A program made the translations under genes and the position numbers. Under the pieces are notes generated by a model. That model ran no database searches and was not told the origin of the DNA. It saw only the letters and a list, made by a program, of their open reading frames with translations. This document shows, one piece after another, positions 1 through 7,013 of a stretch of 8,204 nt of DNA. This DNA comes from Bacteroidota bacterium (lineage in GTDB: Bacteria > Bacteroidota > Bacteroidia > Bacteroidales > JAAUTT01): positions 1-8,204 of the forward strand of contig JAEYWD010000114.1 in assembly GCA_023429135.1 (NCBI GenBank). Reading direction: 5' to 3'. How positions within the stretch are numbered: position 1 is the first letter of the stretch; each line of letters opens with the position of its first letter.

Positions 1-19
1 TAAATCCCTTCAGGATTTA
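1..19. repeat. Short palindrome at the left edge of a gene-free stretch
   Basis: Positions 1-7 (TAAATCC) and 13-19 (GGATTTA) are perfect inverted repeats around a 5-nt loop (CTTCA). The element lies about 105 bp downstream of the DUF218 stop codon and has no strong T-run on either strand. It could be the 3' end of a transcript entering from outside the window, a weak terminator, or the edge of a small dispersed repeat; the window cuts it off, so these cannot be separated. I see no gene, RNA or promoter that I can support in the rest of positions 20-123, which are A/T-rich. Confidence 0.3.
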
Positions 20-123
20 ATGCACACTTTTTAGGCCATCTATTTGTAAAACCATGCATTTAATTAGTGCTCTAAAAGCATTACTATCTAAAAAATAAGC
101 AATTAATAGTTTTTCAGCAGACC

Positions 124-888
124 CTAAATATAACCAGCAACCTTATAGGTATAATAGCCCACAATCTCTCTGATTAATCTGGTCCAGTCGTTAAGAGCTT
201 CGGTTGATGGTACCAGAAGTTTATCGGGGTCCCAAACTCGTTGTTCAGTCATGAAGTCGGTCTTATACGGAGTAACATCCAGATGCACTTTATTATAACA
301 CCCCATCGCTCTTTTCATGTGAAATGCAGATGTGATCAAAAGACATTTTGCATCAGGAATTGAAGTGTTTATCACTTTAGCAGATTCCACAGCATTTTCG
401 CGTGTGTTTCGCGATTTAGCTTCCATCATCAGGTCCGATTTTGGAATACCCACTTCAACAAGGAAATTGTAAACTCTGTCACCTTCGGTTCTTTTCTTAT
501 GGAGGACGCTTCCAGAGCCTCCGGAAATCAGGATTTTCTTTATTTTTCCTGTTTTATATAAATATAAGGTCTGCCATATCCTGTCGCCGCTATCGTTCAA
601 CTCCAATGTACTGCTTAGAGTATCATACGAAGCAAATCCTCCTAATACAATTCCAACGTCATAATTAGCTGTAATAGTATCATTTTCGATTGGCGCCCCC
701 TCCCACTTCCTTGCAAATTCGTCTGCCAAAAAAGCATTTGATAGAAAGTATGCCAGAATAAATCCAAAAACCAGCAGCCGTTTCCGCTTTACCTGACTTT
801 TAGTAAATATTGCCCAGAGTAAAATAAGCAAAATCCAGAACAGCGGGGCAATTAGAAATGAAAGTATTTTAGAAAAGACAAAAAACAT
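124..888 (-). CDS. DUF218 (ElyC/SanA/YdcF-type) inner-membrane protein
   Basis: This 254-residue protein has two N-terminal membrane helices (about residues 8-29 and 38-57) followed by a DUF218 domain (about 75-250). Family hallmarks are visible: VLGG at 81-84, the glycine-rich SGGSGS at 122-127, the signature SRNTRENA at 159-166, and TSAFHMKRA at 186-194. Length and the two-helix layout resemble E. coli ElyC (about 259 residues), which is linked to envelope and peptidoglycan integrity. The biochemical activity of the family is not settled, so a role in cell-envelope maintenance is only an inference here. The start is ATG at 888 with no clear Shine-Dalgarno; the stop is TAG. The gene lies about 200 bp downstream of the DUF6263-like gene on the same strand, but has its own candidate promoter (907-937) and a repeat array just upstream of it, so independent transcription is likely. 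The family call is firm; the function is not. Confidence 0.9.
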   Translation of the reverse strand: MFFVFSKILSFLIAPLFWILLILLWAIFTKSQVKRKRLLVFGFILAYFLSNAFLADEFARKWEGAPIENDTITANYDVGIVLGGFASYDTLSSTLELNDSGDRIWQTLYLYKTGKIKKILISGGSGSVLHKKRTEGDRVYNFLVEVGIPKSDLMMEAKSRNTRENAVESAKVINTSIPDAKCLLITSAFHMKRAMGCYNKVHLDVTPYKTDFMTEQRVWDPDKLLVPSTEALNDWTRLIREIVGYYTYKVAGYI

Positions 889-906
889 GGCTAATAATTA
901 AGACTG

Positions 907-937
907 TAAAAATAGTAAGCTTTGAAATTCCTCCAAA
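907..937 (-). promoter_or_regulatory. Candidate Bacteroidota-type promoter for the DUF218 gene
   Basis: Read on the minus strand, TTTG (937-934) is followed by exactly 19 nt and then TATTTTTA (914-907). This matches the Bacteroidota -33/-7 consensus (TTTG, about 19 nt, TAnnTTTG) except for the last base. Transcription would start near 900, leaving a leader of only about 10-12 nt before the ATG at 888. The 23-bp repeat array begins 15 bp upstream of the -33 element, where an activator or repressor array could sit. The match is by eye; no start site is known. Confidence 0.5.
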
Positions 938-951
938 AAATGGATGCAATT

Positions 952-1069
952 ATGCTAACCATTCACACACTGGTATGCTAACCGATCACATACTGGTATG
1001 ATAACCGATCACATACGAGTATGCTGACCATTCACATACTGGTATGCAGACCGATGACATACCTGTATG
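952..1069. repeat. Five tandem 23-bp units, each bearing a CATAC-N2-GTATG palindrome
   Basis: Five 23-bp units run without gaps at 952-974, 975-997, 998-1020, 1021-1043 and 1044-1066; a sixth begins and diverges after ATG. A 12-bp palindrome spans each unit junction: 966-977, 989-1000, 1012-1023, 1035-1046 and 1058-1069. The arms CATAC and GTATG are perfect in four copies, and the first has one mismatch (CACAC). The two central bases vary (TG, TG, GA, TG, CT). The linker between palindromes is 11 nt, roughly CTAACCGATCA. A unit of 23 bp is not a multiple of three, which argues against coding. The array fills the gap between the DUF6263-like stop codon and the DUF218 promoter. A cluster of dimer binding sites (operators or an upstream activating array) is the simplest reading; a 3'-UTR structure of the upstream operon is the alternative. 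The repeat itself is certain, its function is not. Confidence 0.95.
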
Positions 1070-1089
1070 TGACAAGCTCTCTTAACTGC

Positions 1090-1923
1090 TTACTTAAGCT
1101 TCTGATTTACTGTAATCTTTTGACTCATTGGAATGGTCATATTCTGCTGTCCGGTAATGGCTAAACTTAAATCCAGTTCAATTACTGAATTATTGGTGTA
1201 AATTACTTTTGAAACCGGATCGATATAAATTGTTCCTGTTGAAACACCAGTTCCTTCAATAAAAATATCCATGCCCATCTGTTTGGCTTTTCCGCCCAAC
1301 TCAACAGTTCCGTTTAAGGTGATTTTCTGAAGTGATTTACCTTCAATCTTCTCAACCGCACCCAGGGTATACTCCGATGTATAGTTCATACCAATTTTGC
1401 CACCCATCTGGGAAACAGAATCATTTTTATTGATACTCCATTTTTCGCCAACCTTAACTACATCCTTTTCAGGAAATTCGCAGAAGATACCTGAAGAAAC
1501 CAAATTATTTCCAATATTCACTCCTTTAAGGTCGGATGAATCGGTAATCGTTTTGTTAACAAACTTACCGTATTTATTAATTTCCACCATATAAACAGGG
1601 CCTTGTTTACCGCTGAGCGTAATGGTTGTATCCATCATGGGTGCTTTTGTCTGGGTTTTAATATCCCAGGTGGATGTCTCCATGCTTATAGCTCCAGTAT
1701 TGAGAACATTGAGAATTTTATACTTTGAGTTAAAGCTTGAATTATTATTCATCTTCATCTCCTGCCCACCCATCGATTGGGTGATATCCATAAACATATC
1801 CACTTGCTGATTAAATTCCTGTCCTTTGGTAACTTTTAAGGCTGTTTTTAAATCCTGTGAAAAACCGTTAGTTGAGAATAGAACAATAATAAGGGCGATT
1901 GATACTTTTAACATTGACTTCAT
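1090..1923 (-). CDS. Secreted DUF6263-like protein
   Basis: This 277-residue protein starts with a Sec signal peptide (hydrophobic core about 5-17, cleavage probably near residue 22 after GFS). The mature part is rich in Ser, Thr, Asn, Met and Gly, with alternating polar and hydrophobic stretches suggesting an all-beta fold. There is no lipobox, only one cysteine after the signal (148) and no catalytic motif I recognise. A Lys-Gly-Gln-Glu segment near 33-36, the Gly-Gly-Gln-Glu-Met turn (52-56) and the Gly-Glu-Lys-Trp stretch (159-162) fit my memory of Bacteroidota DUF6263 proteins, whose function is unknown. The start is ATG at 1923; Met4 (1914) is possible but less likely. The gene begins 23 bp after the M28 peptidase stop, so the two are probably co-transcribed. 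A weak CTTAA/TTAAG hairpin (1081-1098) spans its stop codon. The family call rests on pattern memory; 'exported protein of unknown function' is safe. Confidence 0.8.
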   Translation of the reverse strand: MKSMLKVSIALIIVLFSTNGFSQDLKTALKVTKGQEFNQQVDMFMDITQSMGGQEMKMNNNSSFNSKYKILNVLNTGAISMETSTWDIKTQTKAPMMDTTITLSGKQGPVYMVEINKYGKFVNKTITDSSDLKGVNIGNNLVSSGIFCEFPEKDVVKVGEKWSINKNDSVSQMGGKIGMNYTSEYTLGAVEKIEGKSLQKITLNGTVELGGKAKQMGMDIFIEGTGVSTGTIYIDPVSKVIYTNNSVIELDLSLAITGQQNMTIPMSQKITVNQKLK

Positions 1924-1946
1924 GATAGTTTGGGATTATGTTAGAT

Positions 1947-3521
1947 TTATTTTTTTTCGATTACCTGATACCTTTTAGAACTGTTTGCAACATTCCATGC
2001 AGTTTTAAAAACGAGCTGCGAGATCCTGGCCGCCTTTTGTGTATTTATAGAATCGGGATTGTCGCGGACTGTATGATAGTCGGGATGCAAACCTGCAAAA
2101 AAGAATATGAATGGAATTTTTTTATGATAAAAACTTGCATGGTCGCTTCCGCCCACATGCTCGTCCTTATTTAGCTGAAGTTTGAAACCAATTCCCTTAT
2201 TTTCTTCTTTAACCACATCCACAAGATCAGGACAAATTTCAGCGCCTTCAAGATATAATGTATCGATATGATTGCGGCTGATCATGTCCATATTCAGCAT
2301 TGCGACCGTTTTTTCGAGCGGAAACAAAGGATTGTTTACATAAGCTTCTGAGCCAAACAGCCCTTTCTCTTCGGCAGAAAAGCCCATAAGAAGCACCGAG
2401 CGTTTTGGCTTACTCTTCATCTTTGAGAAGGCCTCGGCCACAGCAATCACGCCAGCAGTACCAGAGGCGTTATCATCGGCGCCGTTAATAATATAGTCTT
2501 CGCCGTCGACATGATTCTTATTAAACCCTACATGATCGTAATGGGCCCCTATTACCAGATACTCATTTTTCAACACCGGATCGGTTCCCGGAATAATCCC
2601 GATCACATTGTTTGTATTAACGGGGTTATCAACAATAGAGGTTTTCATGCGGACTGTAACAGCAGGAAACTCCTTCGACATGGGTTTCATGTTCTTGTCG
2701 ATAAGGCTCTGAATACTTTTTAGCGAATCGATACTTCCGAATAAAATACCGGCAACTTCTTTACCCACATGAACAACCGGTAAACGGGGAGAATCCGCAT
2801 CCAATGTCATTGGTAATGCATCCTTGGGAATTATATTGGACAATGAAGGCCATGGAAATCCACGAGGCGTTAAAAGCTGATGGTTTAGCGGATCGGTAAT
2901 CACCAGTACCCCGACAGCACCATGATCCAATGCATTTTTAACTTTGGATTCGATAGAATTATGCTTTGTATTATGTCTTCCATCGAAAACGGAGGCAGTA
3001 TCGTCCTCCCCCGGCTCGTGGCGAAGTATAAAAACTATTTTACCTTTCGCATCCAGACCTGCATAGTCGTCGTAATTATATTCCGGTGCAGTAATGCCAT
3101 AACCGGCAAATACAATATTCCCCGAAGCTTCGCCATTTGCTGAAATTTCAAAAGGCACAAACCCGGTTTTTATTTTTAAACTTTGGACTAGGCCATTATT
3201 GGTAATCTCAACAATATTCTCCTGACCTAACGAACGAACAACTAATGGTACCGGATGCAGATAAGTTCCATTAACCGGTTGAACACCATATTTTTTAAAC
3301 TCACGCACAATATAGGCAGCAGCGGTATCGAGACCTGCACTTGGCGTATTTCGCCCCAGGAGCTCGTCGGACGCCAGATAATCGATATGCGATTTCATTT
3401 TCTCGCTCGTAATAACTTCCAGTGCTTTTTTAACATCGGTCTTTTGAGCTGATAATGTTGCTGAAACTGCAAACAAGCTGAGGGATAAAATTATCCCCTT
3501 AAACAGGAATTTAGAATTCAT
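1947..3521 (-). CDS. Secreted M28 family zinc metallopeptidase with PA domain
   Basis: This is a predicted exported aminopeptidase or carboxypeptidase of clan MH, using two zinc ions. Counting from ATG at 3521 (524 residues), it has a signal peptide (1-26, ending in SAQ), a PA insert domain (about 120-270) and the M28 catalytic domain (about 295-510). The metal and catalytic residues are present: His327 in AHYDHVG, the Asp pair 349/350 in GADDNASG, the Glu pair 384/385 in FSAEEKG, Asp412 in NMDMIS and His483 in DYHTVRDNPD. It therefore looks active. A longer frame opens at TTG (3536), but the ATG gives a normal signal peptide directly. The mature protein probably acts in the periplasm or outside the cell, trimming peptides; I see no sorting domain at the C-terminus. 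A possible -7 box, TACTTTTA, lies at 3571-3564 with no good -33 partner. The DUF6263-like gene follows after 23 bp. Exact substrate specificity cannot be read from sequence. Confidence 0.93.
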   Translation of the reverse strand: MNSKFLFKGIILSLSLFAVSATLSAQKTDVKKALEVITSEKMKSHIDYLASDELLGRNTPSAGLDTAAAYIVREFKKYGVQPVNGTYLHPVPLVVRSLGQENIVEITNNGLVQSLKIKTGFVPFEISANGEASGNIVFAGYGITAPEYNYDDYAGLDAKGKIVFILRHEPGEDDTASVFDGRHNTKHNSIESKVKNALDHGAVGVLVITDPLNHQLLTPRGFPWPSLSNIIPKDALPMTLDADSPRLPVVHVGKEVAGILFGSIDSLKSIQSLIDKNMKPMSKEFPAVTVRMKTSIVDNPVNTNNVIGIIPGTDPVLKNEYLVIGAHYDHVGFNKNHVDGEDYIINGADDNASGTAGVIAVAEAFSKMKSKPKRSVLLMGFSAEEKGLFGSEAYVNNPLFPLEKTVAMLNMDMISRNHIDTLYLEGAEICPDLVDVVKEENKGIGFKLQLNKDEHVGGSDHASFYHKKIPFIFFFAGLHPDYHTVRDNPDSINTQKAARISQLVFKTAWNVANSSKRYQVIEKK

Positions 3522-3648
3522 AGGATAAAAACTCAATTTTATTGGATTTGAAATTTGAAAATCTAAAAGTATGATAATTTTAAATTCACGCCTATATCTA
3601 TCTTAATATTTTTAAGCGATTGACCGGTAAAAATTTATATTGTCTGAA

Positions 3649-3672
3649 GTCCACGGGCCGTCGGCTGTGGAC
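3649..3672 (-). terminator. Hairpin immediately after the mutS2 stop codon
   Basis: The arms GTCCAC and GTGGAC (3649-3654 and 3667-3672) form a perfect 6-bp stem. On the minus strand an inner GCC-GAC-GGC mini-stem stacks on it across a small asymmetric internal loop. The hairpin begins at the base next to the TAG stop (3675-3673). Only a delayed T-rich stretch follows (ATTTTT about 15 nt later), so this is either a weak intrinsic terminator or a stabilising 3' end. The following gap to the M28 start (3522-3648) contains nothing else I can support beyond a small CTTAA/TTAAG hairpin at 3602-3616. Confidence 0.45.
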
Positions 3673-6153
3673 CTACTCAATTTCAACCACAGTGATCCCA
3701 GTTCCGCCTTTTTCCACATGCTCGTCGCGGTAGGATTTTAAGAACGGAACCGTCGCCAGATATTCACGAATCATATGTCGCAGTATGCCATTACCTTTCC
3801 CATGCAAAATGCGCACTTCACTTACATTCAGCATTACAGCTTCATCAAGCAGTTCCTGAACTTTCTGTAGTGCTTCCTCGGCCCTTTGTCCGCGAACATC
3901 GAGGTTGGGCTTGAAATTAAGTTTACGGTCGTAAGTGCTGTAAGCTTCGGTAACTTTCATTTTGGAAACCTGCTGAGCAGCTTTTTTAAACTCGTTATTG
4001 GAAATCTTTTCGATGCGCGACTCAGGCAGACTGGTTACCATTTGTCCGAAAGCCACCAGATAATTCTTGCCATTTACATCCAGCACCTCTCCTACCGAAT
4101 CCTGTCCAAACAACTTTACCTTATCGCCTTTTTTAATCACATGTTCCTTTTCAGCAGGTGCTGTTTCCTGCTTTGCCGGTTGATCTTTGCCTTTCCTGTT
4201 CTGCGATTTTTCTTCGCGCTGCTTTAATTTCTCGATCTTCCTCAGGATATATTCCTCATCAGCATTTGGCTCGTCGAGCTTTTGCCGGAATTCTTCAATA
4301 TTTTTGCGGACTTCCTTCGTTTTTTCCTTTTCAGCCTGACTTTCTTTTATTGCCCTGATGGTGTTTTCAATCTGGCGATTAGCACCGGCCAGCACTTCCT
4401 TAGCTTCACTTTTGGCTTTTTCAAGAATAATTTTTCGCTCTTTGCTGATCTGTTCAAGCTCTTTGCTATTCTGCGAAACCAATTCGTCGAGTCGTTTTTC
4501 AAGCTGTCGAACTCTGTCGCGTTTACTTTCCCAATATCTTTTATCGCGGGCTATCTCACGCAGAAACTTATCAAAATCCACATAATCCTGTCCTATTTTC
4601 GACGAAGCATCCTGCAGCACTTCCTCAGGCAAACCGATTTTGCGGGCAATTTCGAAAGCAAACGAACTCCCCGGCTGACCAATTTCGAGTTTGAAAAGCG
4701 GTTGCATCAGGTGATTATCGTAAAGCATGGCCCCGTTTACAACACCTTCCGACTTCGAAGCATAATGTTTCAGGTTGGTATAATGCGTGGTGATAACACC
4801 ATAAGTTCCTTTATCGTTTAACTGAGTGAGAATTGCTTCGGCAATGGCGCCACCAAGCATGGGTTCGGTTCCGGTCCCAAACTCGTCAATCAGAATCATG
4901 GTTTGCGGGGAAGTATTTCTGAGGAAATACTTCATATTGAAAAGATGAGAACTGTAAGTGGACAGGTCGTTTTCGATGGACTGCTCATCGCCGATATCCA
5001 TGAAAATATTGTTAAAAATCCCCATTTCGGAATTCTCGGAAACCGAAACCAGCAATCCGCATTGAAGCATATACTGAATAAGTCCTACAGTTTTTAAGCA
5101 AACGCTTTTCCCTCCGGCATTGGGACCCGAAATTAAAAGCAACCGGCCCTGTGGTTTGAGTGAAATCTCCAGCGGAACAACTTCGCGGTTTTCCTTCGAG
5201 AGGGTGAGATACAGTAAAGGATGGATCGCTTTAACCCAATTAAACTCCTGTTGATTAAAAAGAATTGGCAATACCGCATTTATTTTCAGGGCGAGCAGGG
5301 CTTTAGCCCTTATAAAGTCTATTTTACCAAGAAATTCGTAAGCAATGGCCAGTTCGTCGAGATACGGACGGAGCAGATCGGTAAAGGCGGTGAGAATTTT
5401 TATGATCTCGCGCCGTTCGGCAAACTCAAGCTCCCGGATGGCATTATTAATATGAACGGTTTCGGCCGGCTCGATAAACGAAGTTTTACCCGTTGCCGAT
5501 TCGTCGTGTACAATTCCCTGTATCTTCCGCTTGTAGGTTGAATTAATTGGAATTACCGGTCGACCGTCGCGCAAAGTGAGACTGGTTTCCGTATCCACAA
5601 TACCTTCGCTTTGCGCATGTTTCAGGATTCGCTGCATTACTTTGGCTACCGAGGCTGCTTTTTCGTGCATTTCCCGGCGGATTGCAGCAAGTTCGGGCGA
5701 GGCATTATCTTTTATCTCACCGTTTTTTGTAAGAATGGTATCGATCCGGTCGGAGATTACAGGAAATACTTTTACTTCCTGCATTATTTTTCGGAGCTGC
5801 GGATACTTGTCGTTATCTTTCCCTTTGAAAAAGCTCAGGATTGCACGGATAGAATCGAGTGATCGTTTTAGATCGAAAATTTCGAACACATCAAGATAGG
5901 CACCTTCAATGCGCGCCTTCTTTAAAAAAGGAGTAGCATCAATAAAATGCTGAACGGGGAAACTTGGCTCCATAAGGCATATCTGCCGGAATTCTTCTGT
6001 TTGGAAAGCCAGTTCCTGTATAGCTTCAAACTGTGTAAGAAACCGCATCTCTTCAACATTCCTGCGTCCAAGGTCGCAGAGACATAAGTCGGAAAGCATT
6101 TCGCGGATGCGGGTAAAGCCTATTTTATTTTCGAAATTATCGGGATAAATCAC
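3673..6153 (-). CDS. mutS2: MutS2 family ATPase with C-terminal Smr domain
   Basis: MutS2 is a cytoplasmic MutS-like ATPase. In other bacteria it has been linked to suppression of homologous recombination and, in Bacillus subtilis, to rescue of collided ribosomes; it is not a mismatch-repair MutS. The 826-residue protein has the full layout: core/clamp helices (1-330), Walker A GPNAGGKS (343-350), DIGDEQS (386-392), signature-like STYSSHL (398-404), Walker B ILIDEFGTGTEP with Asp423/Glu424, and TTHYTNLK (455-462). A long charged coiled coil follows (about 520-660), then a small beta-barrel (about 674-716) and a Smr domain (about 748-826) with LDVRG (751-755) and HGKGNG (784-789). All key residues are intact. 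The start is GTG at 6153: an in-frame TAA sits only two codons further upstream, and the first residues resemble other Bacteroidota MutS2 proteins, so no longer start is possible. AAAGAAAA just upstream may serve as a weak ribosome site. The gene is divergent from the membrane-protein gene at 6285. Confidence 0.97.
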   Translation of the reverse strand: MIYPDNFENKIGFTRIREMLSDLCLCDLGRRNVEEMRFLTQFEAIQELAFQTEEFRQICLMEPSFPVQHFIDATPFLKKARIEGAYLDVFEIFDLKRSLDSIRAILSFFKGKDNDKYPQLRKIMQEVKVFPVISDRIDTILTKNGEIKDNASPELAAIRREMHEKAASVAKVMQRILKHAQSEGIVDTETSLTLRDGRPVIPINSTYKRKIQGIVHDESATGKTSFIEPAETVHINNAIRELEFAERREIIKILTAFTDLLRPYLDELAIAYEFLGKIDFIRAKALLALKINAVLPILFNQQEFNWVKAIHPLLYLTLSKENREVVPLEISLKPQGRLLLISGPNAGGKSVCLKTVGLIQYMLQCGLLVSVSENSEMGIFNNIFMDIGDEQSIENDLSTYSSHLFNMKYFLRNTSPQTMILIDEFGTGTEPMLGGAIAEAILTQLNDKGTYGVITTHYTNLKHYASKSEGVVNGAMLYDNHLMQPLFKLEIGQPGSSFAFEIARKIGLPEEVLQDASSKIGQDYVDFDKFLREIARDKRYWESKRDRVRQLEKRLDELVSQNSKELEQISKERKIILEKAKSEAKEVLAGANRQIENTIRAIKESQAEKEKTKEVRKNIEEFRQKLDEPNADEEYILRKIEKLKQREEKSQNRKGKDQPAKQETAPAEKEHVIKKGDKVKLFGQDSVGEVLDVNGKNYLVAFGQMVTSLPESRIEKISNNEFKKAAQQVSKMKVTEAYSTYDRKLNFKPNLDVRGQRAEEALQKVQELLDEAVMLNVSEVRILHGKGNGILRHMIREYLATVPFLKSYRDEHVEKGGTGITVVEIE

Positions 6154-6175
6154 TTTTCTTTAAACTAATAAGCCG

Positions 6176-6183
6176 CAAAAATA
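6176..6183 (-). promoter_or_regulatory. Candidate -7 element for mutS2
   Basis: On the minus strand, TATTTTTG (6183-6176), followed by C, matches the Bacteroidota -7 consensus TAnnTTTG perfectly. The position 19 nt upstream reads TTCA, a poor -33. The predicted start near 6170 would give a leader of about 17 nt before the GTG at 6153. The element is credible from match and position, but unproven. Confidence 0.45.
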
Positions 6184-6191
6184 CACAAATA

Positions 6192-6233
6192 ATGAGAAGA
6201 TGTGAAGTTGTGGAGATGAGAATATGTGAAGTT
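6192..6233. repeat. Two direct 18-bp repeats, 24-bp period, in the divergent intergenic region
   Basis: ATGAGAAGATGTGAAGTT (6192-6209) recurs at 6216-6233 with a single mismatch (G to T at the eighth base), separated by GTGGAG. The pair lies between the candidate mutS2 and membrane-protein promoters, so it could be a shared regulator site. The same GA/TG-rich style is common as low-complexity intergenic DNA in Bacteroidota, so slippage or drift is also likely. Confidence 0.75.
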
Positions 6234-6260
6234 TGAAGTCGGGAATAATTGAAGATCAAT

Positions 6261-6268
6261 TATCTTTG
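6261..6268 (+). promoter_or_regulatory. Candidate -7 element for the membrane-protein gene
   Basis: TATCTTTG is a perfect match to TAnnTTTG. The -33 position (about 6238-6241) reads GTCG, a poor match; a TTTG exists at 6232-6235 but with a 25-nt spacer. Transcription would begin near 6275, downstream of the TTG at 6270 and 10 nt before the ATG at 6285, which supports the ATG as the true start. Confidence 0.4.
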
Positions 6269-6284
6269 ATTGAAACAAATTATA

Positions 6285-6983
6285 ATGAAACTTTCGAAGG
6301 CACTTTTTTGGGTAACATTCTTCAGTATTGCCATGGGATATCTGGAATCGTCGGTGGTAGTGTACCTGCGCGAAATATTATATCCGCAGGGTTTTAATTT
6401 TCCGCTGGCAACCATGAACGAAAGAATTGCCATTACGGAATTATTCCGCGAAGCTGCAACGGTGATAATGCTGGTTGGGATCGGTATCATTGCCGGCAGG
6501 AATGGCTCGGAACGCTTTGCTTGGTTTCTCTATTCGTTTGCCATCTGGGACATATTTTATTATGTTTTCCTGAAATTGCTGCTCAACTGGCCTGAGTCGT
6601 TCATGACCTGGGATATTCTTTTTGTAATCCCCGTAACCTGGGTAGGACCTGTAATTTCACCGGTAATAGTAGCATTTACCATGATAGCTTTTGCACTCCT
6701 TATATTATACCTCAACCAAAAGAACCCGGCAGTAAAAATTGCGCCGTCGCAATGGCTTATTCTTATTACCGGCTCCCTTGTTCTTATTGTGGCATTTACG
6801 TGGGATTACTCCCGTTATGTATTGCGAACCAATACCTTTGCCGATATCTGGTCGGTTCCCAGTCAGTCGCTTTATAAACTTACCACCGCTTATGTTCCCG
6901 AAAGCTTTAACTGGTGGATATTTGCTGCAGGTGAGCTTATTATCATCTGGGGTATTTACCGGTTCTGGGTTAAAAACAGGTAA
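6285..6983 (+). CDS. Conserved-looking integral membrane protein, function unknown
   Basis: I do not recognise a named family. Counting from ATG at 6285, the 232-residue protein has about six hydrophobic helices: roughly 6-28, 53-71, 77-101, 109-143 (long, possibly two segments), 157-173 and 209-228. It has no signal peptide beyond the first helix, no cysteine, and no nucleotide-binding or metal-binding motif. Notable features are a charged Glu inside or next to helix 1 (GYLESSVVVYLRE, 18-30), the arginine-containing TELFREAAT (51-59), aromatic-rich helix 3 (FYYVF, 91-95), a proline/tryptophan-rich VTWVGPVISP (117-126), and an outside-type loop rich in aromatic and polar residues between helices 5 and 6. 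The first motif resembles hypothetical membrane proteins I have seen in other bacteria, but I cannot name one. The frame can be extended to TTG (6270), which would overlap the likely transcription start. The gene stands alone on the plus strand, divergent from mutS2 and about 157 bp before the lipoprotein gene. The coding call is firm. Confidence 0.88.
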   Translation: MKLSKALFWVTFFSIAMGYLESSVVVYLREILYPQGFNFPLATMNERIAITELFREAATVIMLVGIGIIAGRNGSERFAWFLYSFAIWDIFYYVFLKLLLNWPESFMTWDILFVIPVTWVGPVISPVIVAFTMIAFALLILYLNQKNPAVKIAPSQWLILITGSLVLIVAFTWDYSRYVLRTNTFADIWSVPSQSLYKLTTAYVPESFNWWIFAAGELIIIWGIYRFWVKNR

Positions 6984-7013
6984 CATTTTGTGTTATATAA
7001 TATAAGGTACATA

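Noticed and set aside
952..1069. CRISPR array or plasmid-type iterons
   Set aside because: The units are contiguous, with no unique spacers of CRISPR length and no cas genes. No replication gene is nearby and the surroundings are ordinary chromosomal genes.
3522..3536. TTG start extending the M28 peptidase by five residues
   Set aside because: The ATG at 3521 gives a standard signal peptide directly; the extension only adds a short segment with no support.
4282..4821. 179-residue plus-strand ORF inside mutS2
   Set aside because: It lies antisense to the coiled-coil and ATPase coding region; the Phe/Leu-rich product is the usual shadow of Lys/Glu-rich codons.
6270..6284. TTG start extending the membrane protein by five residues
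   Set aside because: The TTG lies just after a perfect -7 box and probably upstream of the transcription start; the ATG at 6285 is preferred.
6981..6995. TAACA/TGTTA hairpin over the stop codon of the membrane-protein gene as a terminator
   Set aside because: Only five A/T-rich base pairs and no T-run after it; too weak to call.
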